Positions 16,030-24,110 of a DNA stretch of 25,805 bases are shown in pieces; position 1 is the first letter of the stretch; each line of letters begins with the position of its first letter. Source of the stretch: SCSIO-59966 sp046566185 (GTDB lineage: Bacteria > Actinomycetota > Actinomycetes > Actinomycetales > SCSIO-59966); the NCBI GenBank assembly GCA_046566185.1, contig JBKHXE010000062.1, forward strand, positions 1 through 25,805. Direction: 5' to 3'. A program made the translations under genes and the position numbers. The notes beneath the pieces are model-generated. The model did not search any database. It worked only from the letters and a program-made list of their open reading frames with translations, and was not told the origin of the DNA.

Positions 16030-18057
16030 TCACGGGTCGACGACGACGGTGCACGTCAGGGTGACCACCGGGTCGGTCGGCAGCAGGTTCGACACCGTCA
16101 CGGACCCGTCACCGGTGGCCCCGGTGGAGCCGTTGGAGACGGCGCCCCCGCTGTCGGTGCACCGGATGACGGACGCCGTGCCGCCGTCCACCTGGGAGTC
16201 GACGGACACGGTGACGTTCGTCAGCGGCGTGTTGCTGAAGCCCACCGCCGCCTCGTTGCCGTCACCGCAGGTGGACTCGGTGCTCACCGTCACGCTCTTG
16301 GAGAGCGGGCCGTCGGCCGCGTACCCCGCTGGGAGCGTCTCGGTGACCGTGTAGCTGCCGGCGAACGAGCTCACCAGCAGGTTGCCGACGCACACGGTGC
16401 CGTCCGCCTGCGTGACGGCCGTGACGCCTCCGGCGGCCAGCTCGCCACCGGTGACGGTGAACGTGACACCGGCGTGCGGGTGGTCACCGGGCCCGGACGC
16501 CGCATGCTTGCGGGTCTTGGCGATCTCGATGGCGCCGCGCTCCCGCGCGTCGTTGAAGGTGCACGTCACCGTCTCGCCGGCCGACAGGCCGATCGACGCC
16601 GGGCCGGACCCGTCGTCACAGGCCGCGGAGACGAGGTTCCACCCGGCCGGCACCGTCTCGGCCACGTCGTACGTGCCGGGGCTGAGGTCGGAGAAGGTCC
16701 TCGAGTCCTTCCCGGCCGTCCCGGCGGCCGTGGTCGTGAGCGTGAACGGCGACGGCGTCAGGGTGCTCGACGTGAACGGGAACGACCCGGTCCCGTCGTC
16801 GGTGATCTTCTGCACGACGATCGTCCCGCGGGCGCGGTTGGTGTACGTGCAGTCGAGGACGTCGGTGTCGGCGTCGATGGCGAACGTCACCGTGGCCCCG
16901 CTGATCGACGGCGTCACGCCGCTGCTGGCGCTGCAGTCGACTCCGACGAGGTCCCAGCCGGCCGGGACGACGTCCTCGGTGACGGTGTAGCCGCTGCCGA
17001 ACAGCACCGTGTTCTGGTAGTCCTTCACCCCGTCGTCGGTGAGCGTGAACGTGTTCGCGGACGCCGGGTCGGTGGGGAAGGCCTTGGTGTAGCCGAACGT
17101 GGTGGTGTTCGGGTTCTCCTCGGGGTCGGTCTGCTTGCGGATGATGACGTTGCCGCAGTTCTGCAGGTCGATGTCGACCGGTCGGATGAAGTCCTTCAGC
17201 TGCGAGGTGAACGCGTCCGACGACCGGCTCTTGAGCATCGCGGACCCGAAGGACGTGCAGCTCTCGTCGTCGAAGATCAGCCGCAGGTCGATCTGGGCCT
17301 CGCCGAAGGTGCGGGCCTGCTTCTGCCCGAGCCCGTCGGACTCGGCGCTCGGGATGACCGACGAGTTGATGGTGCCCACCGCGCACGGTGACCCGCCGCA
17401 GCCGGTACCGTCGTCGAGGTCCACCGCGTTGCCCCAGGCCGTCCCGCTCCAGAACCGGCCGCTGATCTCGGCCCGGGCCCCGCCCTGGTCGATCACGTAC
17501 TCGATGAGCAGGTCTCCCGGGGTGCGGACCCTGTTCGGTCCCTGGGGGCAGGACGTCTCGGACTGGTTGAACTCGAAGTCCATCAGCGTCGTCCCACTCG
17601 GGTCGCTGACTCGGCTCCACGCCAGGTTGAGGAACCCGGGGTGCGTGGCCGTGCCCGGCTCCTCGTGGACGTGGAAGGTCAGCAGGTCGCTCTTGTTGTT
17701 CGGGATGGAGCCGGTGACCTCACCCGGACAGGACGTGTCCTCCTTGACCCCGCCCGCGTAGGAGTCGTCGTTGCGCCCGGTGGGAGCGTCGGTGGCGCGC
17801 TGCTCCGGACCGTTCGGGTGAGCCAGCGTCGCCCAGTCCGTCGACGGTGCGGCATGGTCCTGCTTGAGGTTGGCGTCGTCGTCGATCTCGAAGGTGCTCG
17901 GCGACAGCGTGGCGAGCCCGTGCGCGGCGAGGGCCGTCCCCCCGGCCGTCAGGCCGGCGGCGGACAGGCCCAGGGCCGCGACGGCGGCCAGGACCCTCCG
18001 GCGCTTGCCGGAGGACGGACGGCGCGCGACGCCGCCGGGTCGTGTTGGTACAGGCAT
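16030..18057 (-). CDS. Secreted multidomain protein with prealbumin-fold (SpaA/Cna-B-like) repeats
   Basis: This 675-residue exported protein starts with a twin-basic signal peptide (about residues 18-46, cleavage probably near ALAA). Residues about 48-300 form a cysteine-containing beta-rich module (HVHEEPGTATHPGFLNLAW, then SGRFWSGTAWG) seen before prealbumin-fold repeats in other actinobacterial surface proteins. Three repeats follow at about 303-408, 411-505 and 508-612. Each opens with a strand ending in Lys (IIRKQ, VVQKI, EIAKT) and carries a (V/A)E or TE followed by PAGW/PAGY, the pattern of SpaA/Cna-B domains that can form Lys-Asn/Asp isopeptide bonds. A shorter strand-rich segment ends the protein. 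There is no LPxTG sorting motif and no C-terminal membrane helix, so it is probably released or held non-covalently. The ATG has AGGGGA upstream. Function unknown; adhesion or matrix scaffolding is a guess. Confidence 0.83.
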   Translation of the reverse strand: MPVPTRPGGVARRPSSGKRRRVLAAVAALGLSAAGLTAGGTALAAHGLATLSPSTFEIDDDANLKQDHAAPSTDWATLAHPNGPEQRATDAPTGRNDDSYAGGVKEDTSCPGEVTGSIPNNKSDLLTFHVHEEPGTATHPGFLNLAWSRVSDPSGTTLMDFEFNQSETSCPQGPNRVRTPGDLLIEYVIDQGGARAEISGRFWSGTAWGNAVDLDDGTGCGGSPCAVGTINSSVIPSAESDGLGQKQARTFGEAQIDLRLIFDDESCTSFGSAMLKSRSSDAFTSQLKDFIRPVDIDLQNCGNVIIRKQTDPEENPNTTTFGYTKAFPTDPASANTFTLTDDGVKDYQNTVLFGSGYTVTEDVVPAGWDLVGVDCSASSGVTPSISGATVTFAIDADTDVLDCTYTNRARGTIVVQKITDDGTGSFPFTSSTLTPSPFTLTTTAAGTAGKDSRTFSDLSPGTYDVAETVPAGWNLVSAACDDGSGPASIGLSAGETVTCTFNDARERGAIEIAKTRKHAASGPGDHPHAGVTFTVTGGELAAGGVTAVTQADGTVCVGNLLVSSFAGSYTVTETLPAGYAADGPLSKSVTVSTESTCGDGNEAAVGFSNTPLTNVTVSVDSQVDGGTASVIRCTDSGGAVSNGSTGATGDGSVTVSNLLPTDPVVTLTCTVVVDP

Positions 18058-18104
18058 GGTGAGATCCCCTCTCCGAGGCGGTGTCGGCCTCGTCGTGGGG
18101 ACTC

Positions 18105-18126
18105 TCCTCCCGCGGTCTCGGGAGGA
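18105..18126. repeat. Perfect 8-bp inverted repeat in the leader of the secreted repeat protein
   Basis: TCCTCCCG and CGGGAGGA flank a 6-base loop, 48 bases upstream of the ATG of the secreted protein and 22 bases downstream of the hairpin that follows valS. It could be a second terminator, a leader hairpin or an operator. Confidence 0.45.
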
Positions 18127-18147
18127 CCATGGCTCGCGCGGACGGTT

Positions 18148-18170
18148 GGCGTTGAGCCGATCTCAACGCC
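18148..18170 (-). terminator. Hairpin after valS
   Basis: A perfect 9-bp inverted repeat (GGCGTTGAG / CTCAACGCC) with a 5-base loop begins 8 bases after the valS stop on the - strand. It lacks a T-run, in keeping with other hairpins in this window. The GTTGAG-N5-CTCAAC symmetry would also suit an operator. Confidence 0.6.
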
Positions 18171-18178
18171 CGACGTGG

Positions 18179-20758
18179 TCAGGACGAGTGCAGCTCGACC
18201 TCACGGACGGCGAGCTCGTCGCCGTCCGCCACCAGCTGGACGTCGGCGATCCGCCCGGCGCCGCGCAGGTCGTCCAGTGCCGACTCGACCATCGTGAGGG
18301 CCGCCTGCGGTCCCGCGACGACGGCGCGTGCGACGTCCGTCCGCATCGACACCTTCGCCTCCGACTTGGCCTTGCGGACCCCGGCGAGGGCCGAGCCGAC
18401 GACCGCCAGCACGCGGGCGTCGGCGTCGGCGGCGGCCTCGCGCAGGGGTCCCGCCTCGGGCCACGCGGACCGGTGCACCGAGCCGGACCGCCACCAGGAC
18501 CAGACCTCCTCGGTCGCGAACGGCACGAACGGCGCCAGCAGCCGCAGCAGGACGTCGAGCGCCCGCGCCAGGGCCGCGCGCGCCGACGCCGCGGCGTCCT
18601 CGCCCTGGGCGCCGTACGCGCGGTCCTTGACCAGCTCCACGTAGTCGTCGCAGAACGTCCAGAAGAAGGTCTCGGTCACCTGCAGGGCGCGCGTGTGGTC
18701 GTAGGCCTCGAAGGCGGCGGTGGCCTCGGTCACGACGTCCGCCAGCCCGCGCAGCATCGCGCGGTCGAGCGGCGCGGTGACCGGTGCGCCCGGGTCGGTC
18801 GCGCCCATCGACAGGGCGAACCTGCTGACGTTGAGCACCTTGATCGCCAGGCGTCGGCCGATCTTCATCTGGCCGACCTCGAACGCCGCGTCGGTGCCGA
18901 GGCGGGCGCTCGCGGCCCAGTACCGGACGCCGTCCGACCCGTGCTCCTCCAGCAGCCCCATCGGCGTCACGACGTTGCCCCTGGACTTGCTCATCTTCTT
19001 GCGGTCAGGGTCGAGGATCCAGCCGCTGATCGCCGCGTGCGCCCAGGGCAGCGAGCCGTGCTCGAGGTGCGCGCGGACGACGGTCGAGAACAGCCAGGTG
19101 CGGATGATGTCCTGCCCCTGCGGCCGCAGGTCCATCGGGAAGACCCGCTCGAACAGGTCCTGGTCGCGCTCCCACCCGCCCGCGATCTGGGGCGAGAGGG
19201 ACGACGTCGCCCAGGTGTCCATGATGTCGGGGTCGCCGACGAAACCACCTGGCGCGCCACGCTGGTCCTCGGTGTACCCCGGCGGGACGTCGCTGCTCGG
19301 GTCGATCGGCAGGCTCGCCTCGTCGGGCACGATCGGGTCGTCCTGGACGACGTCCCCGTGCTCGTCGACGCGGTACCAGACCGGGATCGGGACGCCGAAG
19401 AACCGCTGCCGGCTGATCAGCCAGTCGCCGTTGAGCCCATTGACCCAGTTGTCGAAGCGCACCCGCATGAAGTCGGGGTGGAACGCGAGCTCCTTGCCGC
19501 GGGCGAGCAGCTCGTCGCGCAGGGCCGCGTCGCGACCGCCGTTGCGGATGTACCACTGCCGGCTCGTGACGATCTCGAGCGGCTTGTCGCCCTTCTCGTA
19601 GAAGTTCGCCTTGCGCTGCGTGGGCGCCGGCTCGCCGACCAGGTCGCCGGACTCCCGCAGCCGCTCGACGACGGCCTGCCGCGCCGCGTGGGTGGTCTTG
19701 CCGGCGAGGTCGGCGTAGACCTCCGCGGCCGGCTCGTGCGCCAGCCACTCGGGCGTCTCGCGCAGCAGCCGCCCGTCACGGCCCACGACGGAGCGGGTCG
19801 GCAGCTGCGCCTCGCGCCACCACTGGACGTCGGTGAGGTCGCCGAAGGTGCAGCACATCGCGATGCCGGCGCCCTTGTCCGGCTCGGCGGCCGGGTGCGC
19901 GAGCACGGGGACCTCGACGCCGAACAGCGGAGTGGTGACCGTGGTGCCGAACAGCGACTGGTACCGCTCGTCGTCCGGGTGCGCGATGAGCGCGACGCAC
20001 GCGGGGATCAGCTCGGGCCGTGTCGTCTCGATCTCGACCGTGGTCGCGTCCGGGCCGTGGAACGCGACCCGGTGGAAGTGGCCCGGGTAGTCCCGCGCCT
20101 CCAGCTCGGCCTGGGCCACCGCGGTCTGGAACGTGACGTCCCACAGGCCCGGCGCCTCCGCGGTGTACGCGTCTCCGCGGGCCAGGTTGCGCAGGAACGC
20201 GCGCTGCGACGCGGCCCGGGCGTTCGCGTCGATCGTCTGGTACGTCTGGCTCCAGTCGACCGAGAGGCCGAGCCGGCGCCACAGCGCCTCGAACTGCCGC
20301 TCGTCCTCGACGGTCAGCCGCTCGCACAGCTCGACGAAGTTGCGCCGGCTCACCGGCACCTGGTCGGCGGCTTTGACGCTCTTGGCGCCCCCGCTGTGCG
20401 GCGGGGTGAAGTCCGGCTCGTAGGGCAGCGACGGGTCGCACCGGACGCCGAAGTAGTTCTGCACCCGGCGCTCGGTGGGCAGGCCGTTGTCGTCCCAGCC
20501 CATCGGGTAGAACACCTCGCGGCCGCGCATCCGCTGGTACCGCGCGACGAGGTCGGTGTGCGTGTACGAGAAGACGTGCCCCACGTGCAGCGAGCCGGAG
20601 ACGGTCGGCGGGGGCGTGTCGATCGAGTAGATCTCGTCGCGCGTCCTCGTCCGGTCGAACGCGTAGGTGCCCTGCTCGGTCCATACCGCGTCCCACTTGG
20701 TCTCGAGGCCGTCGAGGGACGGTTTCTCCGGGACGCTGGGCGGGGTGTGGCTCTGCAT
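18179..20758 (-). CDS. valS: Valine--tRNA ligase
   Basis: This 859-residue class I aminoacyl-tRNA synthetase charges tRNA-Val and edits misactivated threonine. The HIGH-type motif HVGH is at residues 58-61, after PPPTVSGSL, and KMSKS at 588-592. The segments GWDDNGLPTERRVQ and VRCDPSLPY identify ValRS rather than the related Ile or Leu enzymes. The editing insert lies between the two halves of the catalytic domain (about 200-340), and the tRNA-binding helical domain and C-terminal tail follow. The ATG is supported by GGGAGGAT 7 bases upstream. Length is normal. The gene is divergent from a short-chain dehydrogenase across a 144-base spacer holding a large nested palindrome. I see no T-box leader. 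Confidence 0.97.
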   Translation of the reverse strand: MQSHTPPSVPEKPSLDGLETKWDAVWTEQGTYAFDRTRTRDEIYSIDTPPPTVSGSLHVGHVFSYTHTDLVARYQRMRGREVFYPMGWDDNGLPTERRVQNYFGVRCDPSLPYEPDFTPPHSGGAKSVKAADQVPVSRRNFVELCERLTVEDERQFEALWRRLGLSVDWSQTYQTIDANARAASQRAFLRNLARGDAYTAEAPGLWDVTFQTAVAQAELEARDYPGHFHRVAFHGPDATTVEIETTRPELIPACVALIAHPDDERYQSLFGTTVTTPLFGVEVPVLAHPAAEPDKGAGIAMCCTFGDLTDVQWWREAQLPTRSVVGRDGRLLRETPEWLAHEPAAEVYADLAGKTTHAARQAVVERLRESGDLVGEPAPTQRKANFYEKGDKPLEIVTSRQWYIRNGGRDAALRDELLARGKELAFHPDFMRVRFDNWVNGLNGDWLISRQRFFGVPIPVWYRVDEHGDVVQDDPIVPDEASLPIDPSSDVPPGYTEDQRGAPGGFVGDPDIMDTWATSSLSPQIAGGWERDQDLFERVFPMDLRPQGQDIIRTWLFSTVVRAHLEHGSLPWAHAAISGWILDPDRKKMSKSRGNVVTPMGLLEEHGSDGVRYWAASARLGTDAAFEVGQMKIGRRLAIKVLNVSRFALSMGATDPGAPVTAPLDRAMLRGLADVVTEATAAFEAYDHTRALQVTETFFWTFCDDYVELVKDRAYGAQGEDAAASARAALARALDVLLRLLAPFVPFATEEVWSWWRSGSVHRSAWPEAGPLREAAADADARVLAVVGSALAGVRKAKSEAKVSMRTDVARAVVAGPQAALTMVESALDDLRGAGRIADVQLVADGDELAVREVELHSS

Positions 20759-20812
20759 GGCCCGATCCTCCCAGACCCGCGCCCGCCACCCCGAACCGGT
20801 TTCCCGCCCGCT

Positions 20813-20869
20813 CGAGTGTGACCCCGGGAGCAGACACGCCGGCGTGTCGTGTCGGCAGGGTCACACTCG
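20813..20869. repeat. Nested near-concentric inverted repeats between valS and the dehydrogenase gene
   Basis: The outer arms CGAGTGTGACCC (20813-20824) and GGGTCACACTCG (20858-20869) are a perfect 12-bp inverted repeat. Inside, GACACGCCGGCGTGTC (20833-20848) is a perfect 16-base palindrome whose centre lies within half a base of the outer centre. The element sits in the divergent spacer, 55 bases upstream of the valS start and 33 bases upstream of the dehydrogenase start. Neither coding region is involved. It may be an operator, a structured regulatory element or a copy of a dispersed palindromic repeat. Confidence 0.85.
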
Positions 20870-20902
20870 GCGGGTGGGCGGGTGCCGGGGCAGGATGAGC
20901 CC

Positions 20903-21658
20903 ATGAGTGAGCAGACGCCGCGCGCGGTGGTGACCGGGGCGAGCTCGGGGATCGGGGCCGCGACCGTGCGGCAGCTGCGCGGCCTCGGCTGGGCCGTGCT
21001 GGCCGTGGCCCGCCGCGGGGACCGGCTGGCCGAGCTGGCCCGCGAGACGGGCTGCGACTTCTGCGTCGTCGACGTCACCGACGCGCAGGACGTCGCGCGG
21101 CTGGCCCATGAGGCGACCGCGGTCGGCCCGGTGCACGCGCTCGTCAACAACGCCGGCGGGGCGATCGGGATGGACTCCGTCGCCGAGGGCGACCCCGCCG
21201 AGTGGCGCGCGATGTACGAGGTCAACGTGCTCGGCGCGCTGCGGGTCACGCAGGCGCTGCTACCGGCGCTGCGCGAGAGCGGACGTGGCGACGTGCTCGT
21301 CATGTCGTCGACGGCCGGCTTCGTCGCCTACGAGGGCGGCGGCGGGTACGTGGCCGCCAAGCACGCCGAGCACGCCCTCGCCGCCACCTTGCGCCTCGAG
21401 CTCGCGGGCGAGCCGGTGCGGGTGATCGAGATCGCTCCGGGCATGGTGCGCACGGAGGAGTTCTCGGTCAAGCGGTTCCGCGGTGACGCCGACCTCGCCG
21501 ACTCGATCTACCGCGGCGTGCGCGAGCCGCTGACGGCCGAGGACGTCGCGGACTGCGTCGTGTGGACCCTCACCCGGCCGCACCACGTGAACGTCGACCT
21601 GCTCGTCGTCCGGCCCCGCGCCCAGGCGGCCCAGCACAAGGTGGCCAGGGACGCCTGA
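20903..21658 (+). CDS. Short-chain dehydrogenase/reductase (SDR), YdfG-like
   Basis: This 251-residue NAD(P)-dependent oxidoreductase has the classical SDR signatures: TGASSGIG at 11-18, NNAG at 82-85, the catalytic Asn108 (NVLG), Ser in VMSST (135-136) and Y149-x3-K153. AR-R after strand 2 (VARRGDR) suggests NADP(H). PGMVRTEEF and the C-terminal HHVNVDLLVVRP resemble the YdfG group, which oxidises serine, threonine and related 3-hydroxy acids. The natural substrate cannot be decided from sequence. The ATG is supported by AGGA 7 bases upstream. The gene is divergent from valS and converges on the DivIVA-like gene with 21 bases between the stops. Confidence 0.9.
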   Translation: MSEQTPRAVVTGASSGIGAATVRQLRGLGWAVLAVARRGDRLAELARETGCDFCVVDVTDAQDVARLAHEATAVGPVHALVNNAGGAIGMDSVAEGDPAEWRAMYEVNVLGALRVTQALLPALRESGRGDVLVMSSTAGFVAYEGGGGYVAAKHAEHALAATLRLELAGEPVRVIEIAPGMVRTEEFSVKRFRGDADLADSIYRGVREPLTAEDVADCVVWTLTRPHHVNVDLLVVRPRAQAAQHKVARDA

Positions 21659-21679
21659 GGCGCACGCGACGCCGTCCGG

Positions 21680-22372
21680 TCAGTCGGGGGAACCCGGCTC
21701 GGGCTCGGCGGCGGGGGAGCCGGCGTTGTCGTCCACCGTCTCGTCGTCGGGCGGCGGCAGGTGCGCCACGCCCCCCAGCTTCTCCACCTCCTGCGTGAGC
21801 GCGTCGACCACCGCGCGCAGCTGGACCTGCGCGACCCGGGCGAACGCGGTCACGTACTGGACGTCCGGCAGCGCGGCGACCGTCGCGGCGAGCTCGGGCC
21901 GTGCCGCGGGGGCGCCCGGGGCGGCCCGCGCCGCCACGGGGCCGTCACCGGCCCGGTCCGAGATCTCCCGTGCCGCCTGCTGGGCCCGCTGCACGATGTC
22001 GCGGTACTGGGCCCGGGCCGACTCCACGAGGTCACGGGCGTACTGCTCGGCCTCCGCGACCGTGTCGTCCGCGGCCTGCTGGGCGCGGCTGAGGAGCTCC
22101 ACGGCCCGGACGCTGATCTCCATCCGGATCTCGTCGTCGTCCGGTCGGGGGCTCTCCTGGTGGAGCCGGGCCACCTCGTCGCGCAGCTCGGCCAGCTCGC
22201 GACGCATCCGGGCGCGGTCCTCGGCCGCCGCCTCGATGTCAGCGGCCAGGCGGTCGAGGAAGGCGCGCACCTCGGCCTCGTGCAGCCCGTCGGTCTGGCG
22301 GGCGAAGCGCACCGAGCGGATCGCGTGCGGCGACAGGACCGCCCGGACGGGTTCGTTCTGCAGGTCGGTCAC
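21680..22372 (-). CDS. DivIVA-like coiled-coil protein
   Basis: This 230-residue protein begins with a DivIVA-type membrane-targeting motif (LSPHAIRSVRFARQ, then HEAEVRAFLDRL, about residues 13-45). It continues as a coiled coil with many Arg, Glu and Ala (about 38-75 and 88-140), then an Ala/Pro-rich linker, a helix and an acidic Pro-rich tail. Such proteins bind curved membrane and organise polar growth or septation in Actinobacteria, but this is shorter than Wag31/DivIVA and is probably an accessory member of the family. The GTG start overlaps the stop of the flavohemoprotein-like gene as GTGA, with AAGGT 8 bases upstream, so it is likely translated by coupling. That placement with two globin genes is unusual for a cell-shape protein. 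Confidence 0.75.
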   Translation of the reverse strand: MTDLQNEPVRAVLSPHAIRSVRFARQTDGLHEAEVRAFLDRLAADIEAAAEDRARMRRELAELRDEVARLHQESPRPDDDEIRMEISVRAVELLSRAQQAADDTVAEAEQYARDLVESARAQYRDIVQRAQQAAREISDRAGDGPVAARAAPGAPAARPELAATVAALPDVQYVTAFARVAQVQLRAVVDALTQEVEKLGGVAHLPPPDDETVDDNAGSPAAEPEPGSPD

Positions 22373-23538
22373 TGCTCGTCACCTTCTCGGGGGTGGTCCG
22401 CCGTGGGGCCCGACACGACGGTGGTGAACTGCTCGTAGTGGATGTCGGCGGCCGGCATCCCGGCCGCCGTCAACGCTCCGATGGTGTGCACGACCATCGC
22501 CTGCGAGCCGCAGACCAGAGCGGTGCGCCCCTGCCAGGCACCGCTGCGCGCGGCGACGCTGCCGACCAGACCCCGGGTGCCCGGGTAGGAGAGGTCGTCC
22601 GACACGGCCTCGGTGTACGTGAACCACGGCCGGCTGGCGGCCAGCTGTCGCAGGTGGTCGCGGTCGTAGAGGTTCCAGGGCATCCGGACGCCGTGGAGCA
22701 GGTGCGCCTGCGGTCCCGAGCCAGTGGTGCGGTGCAGCTCGTCCACCTGCTCCAGGACGGCGCGCAACGGCGCGAGCCCGGTGCCGCCGGCCACCAGCAG
22801 CAGGTCGGGCCGGTGATCGGGGAGGGTCAGCTGGTCACCCACCGGAGCGCCGAGTCTGACGGTGTCCCCGGCCCGGAGCGTTCGCACGATGCTGGTGCTC
22901 ACCTGACCGCCGGCGACGAGCTGCACGTGGATCTCGATCGAGCCGTCGTCGCGCGGGGCGTTCGCGGGGCTGTAGTAGCGCCACAGCCGGGGGCGCTGCG
23001 GGACCTCCATCGCGAACGACTGCCCCGGGAGGTAGTCGAACGGCTGGTCGAGCGACAGGCGGACCACCGCGACGTCGAGCGTGCGGCGCTCGACGTGGGT
23101 CACGGTGGCGCCCCAGGCGGCCGGGCTCGTCGCCTCGGACTCCTCGGCGGCCTCGACCATCACCCGGGCGATGAGCCCGTAGGCGGCGGCCCAGTCGGCG
23201 GCGACCTCGTCGGTCCACGCCGCGCCGAGGAAGTGCCGGAGCGTCGCCAGCAGGGAGGCCCCCACCGCGGGGTAGTGGGCGGCCACGGTGCCGAACCTGC
23301 GGTGGTCGCGGCCGAGCTGCTGGATGAACGGGGTGACCTGCTCCAGCTCGTCCACGTGGCTGACGATCCGTCCGAGGGCAGCCACGAGCTTGTCGCGCTG
23401 GGACGCCATGGAGATGGGGAACAGGTCCCGTGTCTCCGGGTGCGACAGGAACAGGTGGGAGTAGAAGAAGTGCGGCACCTCGTCGCCGCACTTGGCGACC
23501 TGGGCCCACGTGTCCTTGAGGGCGTGCGCGTCGACCAC
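22369..23538 (-). CDS. Flavohemoprotein-like protein (globin + FAD/NAD(P) reductase)
   Basis: This 389-residue protein has an N-terminal globin domain (about 1-140) with Tyr26 at B10 (FFYSHLF), Gln47 near E7 (ASQRD) and the proximal His79 at F8 (RDHRRFG). A ferredoxin-reductase-like module follows: the FAD motif RYYSPAN at 187-193, GQVST at 211-215, the NAD(P) motif GGTGLAP at 251-257 and CGS at 343-345. This is the layout of flavohemoglobins, which oxidise nitric oxide to nitrate. The B10 Tyr and F8 His are retained, so NO dioxygenase activity is plausible. Sequence details around the FAD site suggest an actinobacterial subgroup rather than an Hmp orthologue. The GTG at 23538 is preceded by AGGGG. 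It starts 10 bases after glbN and overlaps the DivIVA-like gene. Confidence 0.88.
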   Translation of the reverse strand: MVDAHALKDTWAQVAKCGDEVPHFFYSHLFLSHPETRDLFPISMASQRDKLVAALGRIVSHVDELEQVTPFIQQLGRDHRRFGTVAAHYPAVGASLLATLRHFLGAAWTDEVAADWAAAYGLIARVMVEAAEESEATSPAAWGATVTHVERRTLDVAVVRLSLDQPFDYLPGQSFAMEVPQRPRLWRYYSPANAPRDDGSIEIHVQLVAGGQVSTSIVRTLRAGDTVRLGAPVGDQLTLPDHRPDLLLVAGGTGLAPLRAVLEQVDELHRTTGSGPQAHLLHGVRMPWNLYDRDHLRQLAASRPWFTYTEAVSDDLSYPGTRGLVGSVAARSGAWQGRTALVCGSQAMVVHTIGALTAAGMPAADIHYEQFTTVVSGPTADHPREGDEQ

Positions 23539-23548
23539 GAGCCACCCC

Positions 23549-23944
23549 TCAGCCGGCGCTGACGACGTCCCCGCGGGTAGCCCCCAGCGTCGCGCCGACA
23601 CGGCCGATGATGTCGTCGGGGACGCCCGCATCCCGCAGCGCCGCCACGAGATGCGCGACGACCCGGTCGAAGTCGCCGTCGCCGATGCCGAGCGGCTCGT
23701 GAGCCGCCCGCAGCTCGCGCCCGTCGTACTCCGCGGGACCGCCCAGCACCTGCGAGATGAGCAGCACCTGGTGCCGGCGCAGCCGCGCCATGTCGATGCC
23801 GGCGAAGAAGGGCGCCAGCGCGGGATCGGCCAGCACCCGGCGGTAGAAGCTGTCGACGACCTGCGCCACGGCGGGTCCGCCGCCGACGCGCTCGTAGTCG
23901 GACCTGCTGTCGTCCTGGACGTCGGCGGTTGCGTCGTGACTCAT
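23549..23944 (-). CDS. glbN: Group I truncated hemoglobin (trHbN type)
   Basis: This 131-residue 2-on-2 globin matches the M. tuberculosis trHbN pattern closely: Tyr34 at B10 (SFYRRVL), Leu55 at E7, Gln59 at E11 (RLRRHQV), LGGP after helix E and the proximal His82 at F8 (AHEPLGI). These residues form the oxygen-stabilising Tyr/Gln pair used for nitric-oxide dioxygenation. The ATG is supported by AGGAG four bases upstream. A short polar pre-A extension is present, as in mycobacterial trHbN, where it helps catalysis. It is the first gene of a tight three-gene unit with the flavohemoprotein-like and DivIVA-like genes; the second globin's reductase part could supply electrons, which is an inference. 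Confidence 0.9.
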   Translation of the reverse strand: MSHDATADVQDDSRSDYERVGGGPAVAQVVDSFYRRVLADPALAPFFAGIDMARLRRHQVLLISQVLGGPAEYDGRELRAAHEPLGIGDGDFDRVVAHLVAALRDAGVPDDIIGRVGATLGATRGDVVSAG

Positions 23945-24110
23945 CGGGCTCCTCGTGGACGTGACGCGCGGTGCCGAGCCCCCTGACAGCGACGCGCTCG
24001 CGGGTTGATGGTGACGTTCTGTCCGAGTCGGTCCCTGGCGAGGGAGCCGCCGAGCCAGGCTTGCGGCTCGCGGTGACGATGTCAACAGGCCGGCAGGGCC
24101 AGGGGGTCCC
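23945..24110. promoter_or_regulatory. Spacer upstream of glbN
   Basis: This 166-base spacer separates the hydrolase stop from glbN. On the - strand it holds a TTGACA sequence (24085-24080) and two copies of CGTCACC about 55 bases apart (near 24076 and 24016), plus a small TCCCT/AGGGA hairpin at 24032-24045. There is no TANNNT -10 box anywhere in it, so a standard housekeeping promoter is not evident. Confidence 0.3.

Noticed and set aside
20759..20812. T-box leader for valS
   Set aside because: The leader is short, with no Stem I, T-box sequence or antiterminator visible; initiation at such a short leader is inconsistent with a T-box.
17864..20821. A very long open frame on the + strand opposite valS and the start of the secreted protein
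   Set aside because: It is low-complexity, rich in Arg, Gly, Ala and Val, and mirrors the codon bias of the real genes on the other strand. It has no recognisable domain.
20813..20869. CRP/FNR-type site from the TGTGA and TCACA halves of the outer repeat
   Set aside because: The halves are more than 30 bases apart, not 6, so they do not form one standard CRP site.
24080..24085. TTGACA on the - strand as a -35 box for glbN
   Set aside because: No TANNNT or similar -10 box follows at 16-19 bases, and the whole spacer contains no TA dinucleotide.
24095..24110. DosR-like box (GGGAC...GGCCCT) upstream of glbN
   Set aside because: The spacing between half-sites is one base too long and it overlaps the hydrolase stop region; likely chance in GC-rich DNA.
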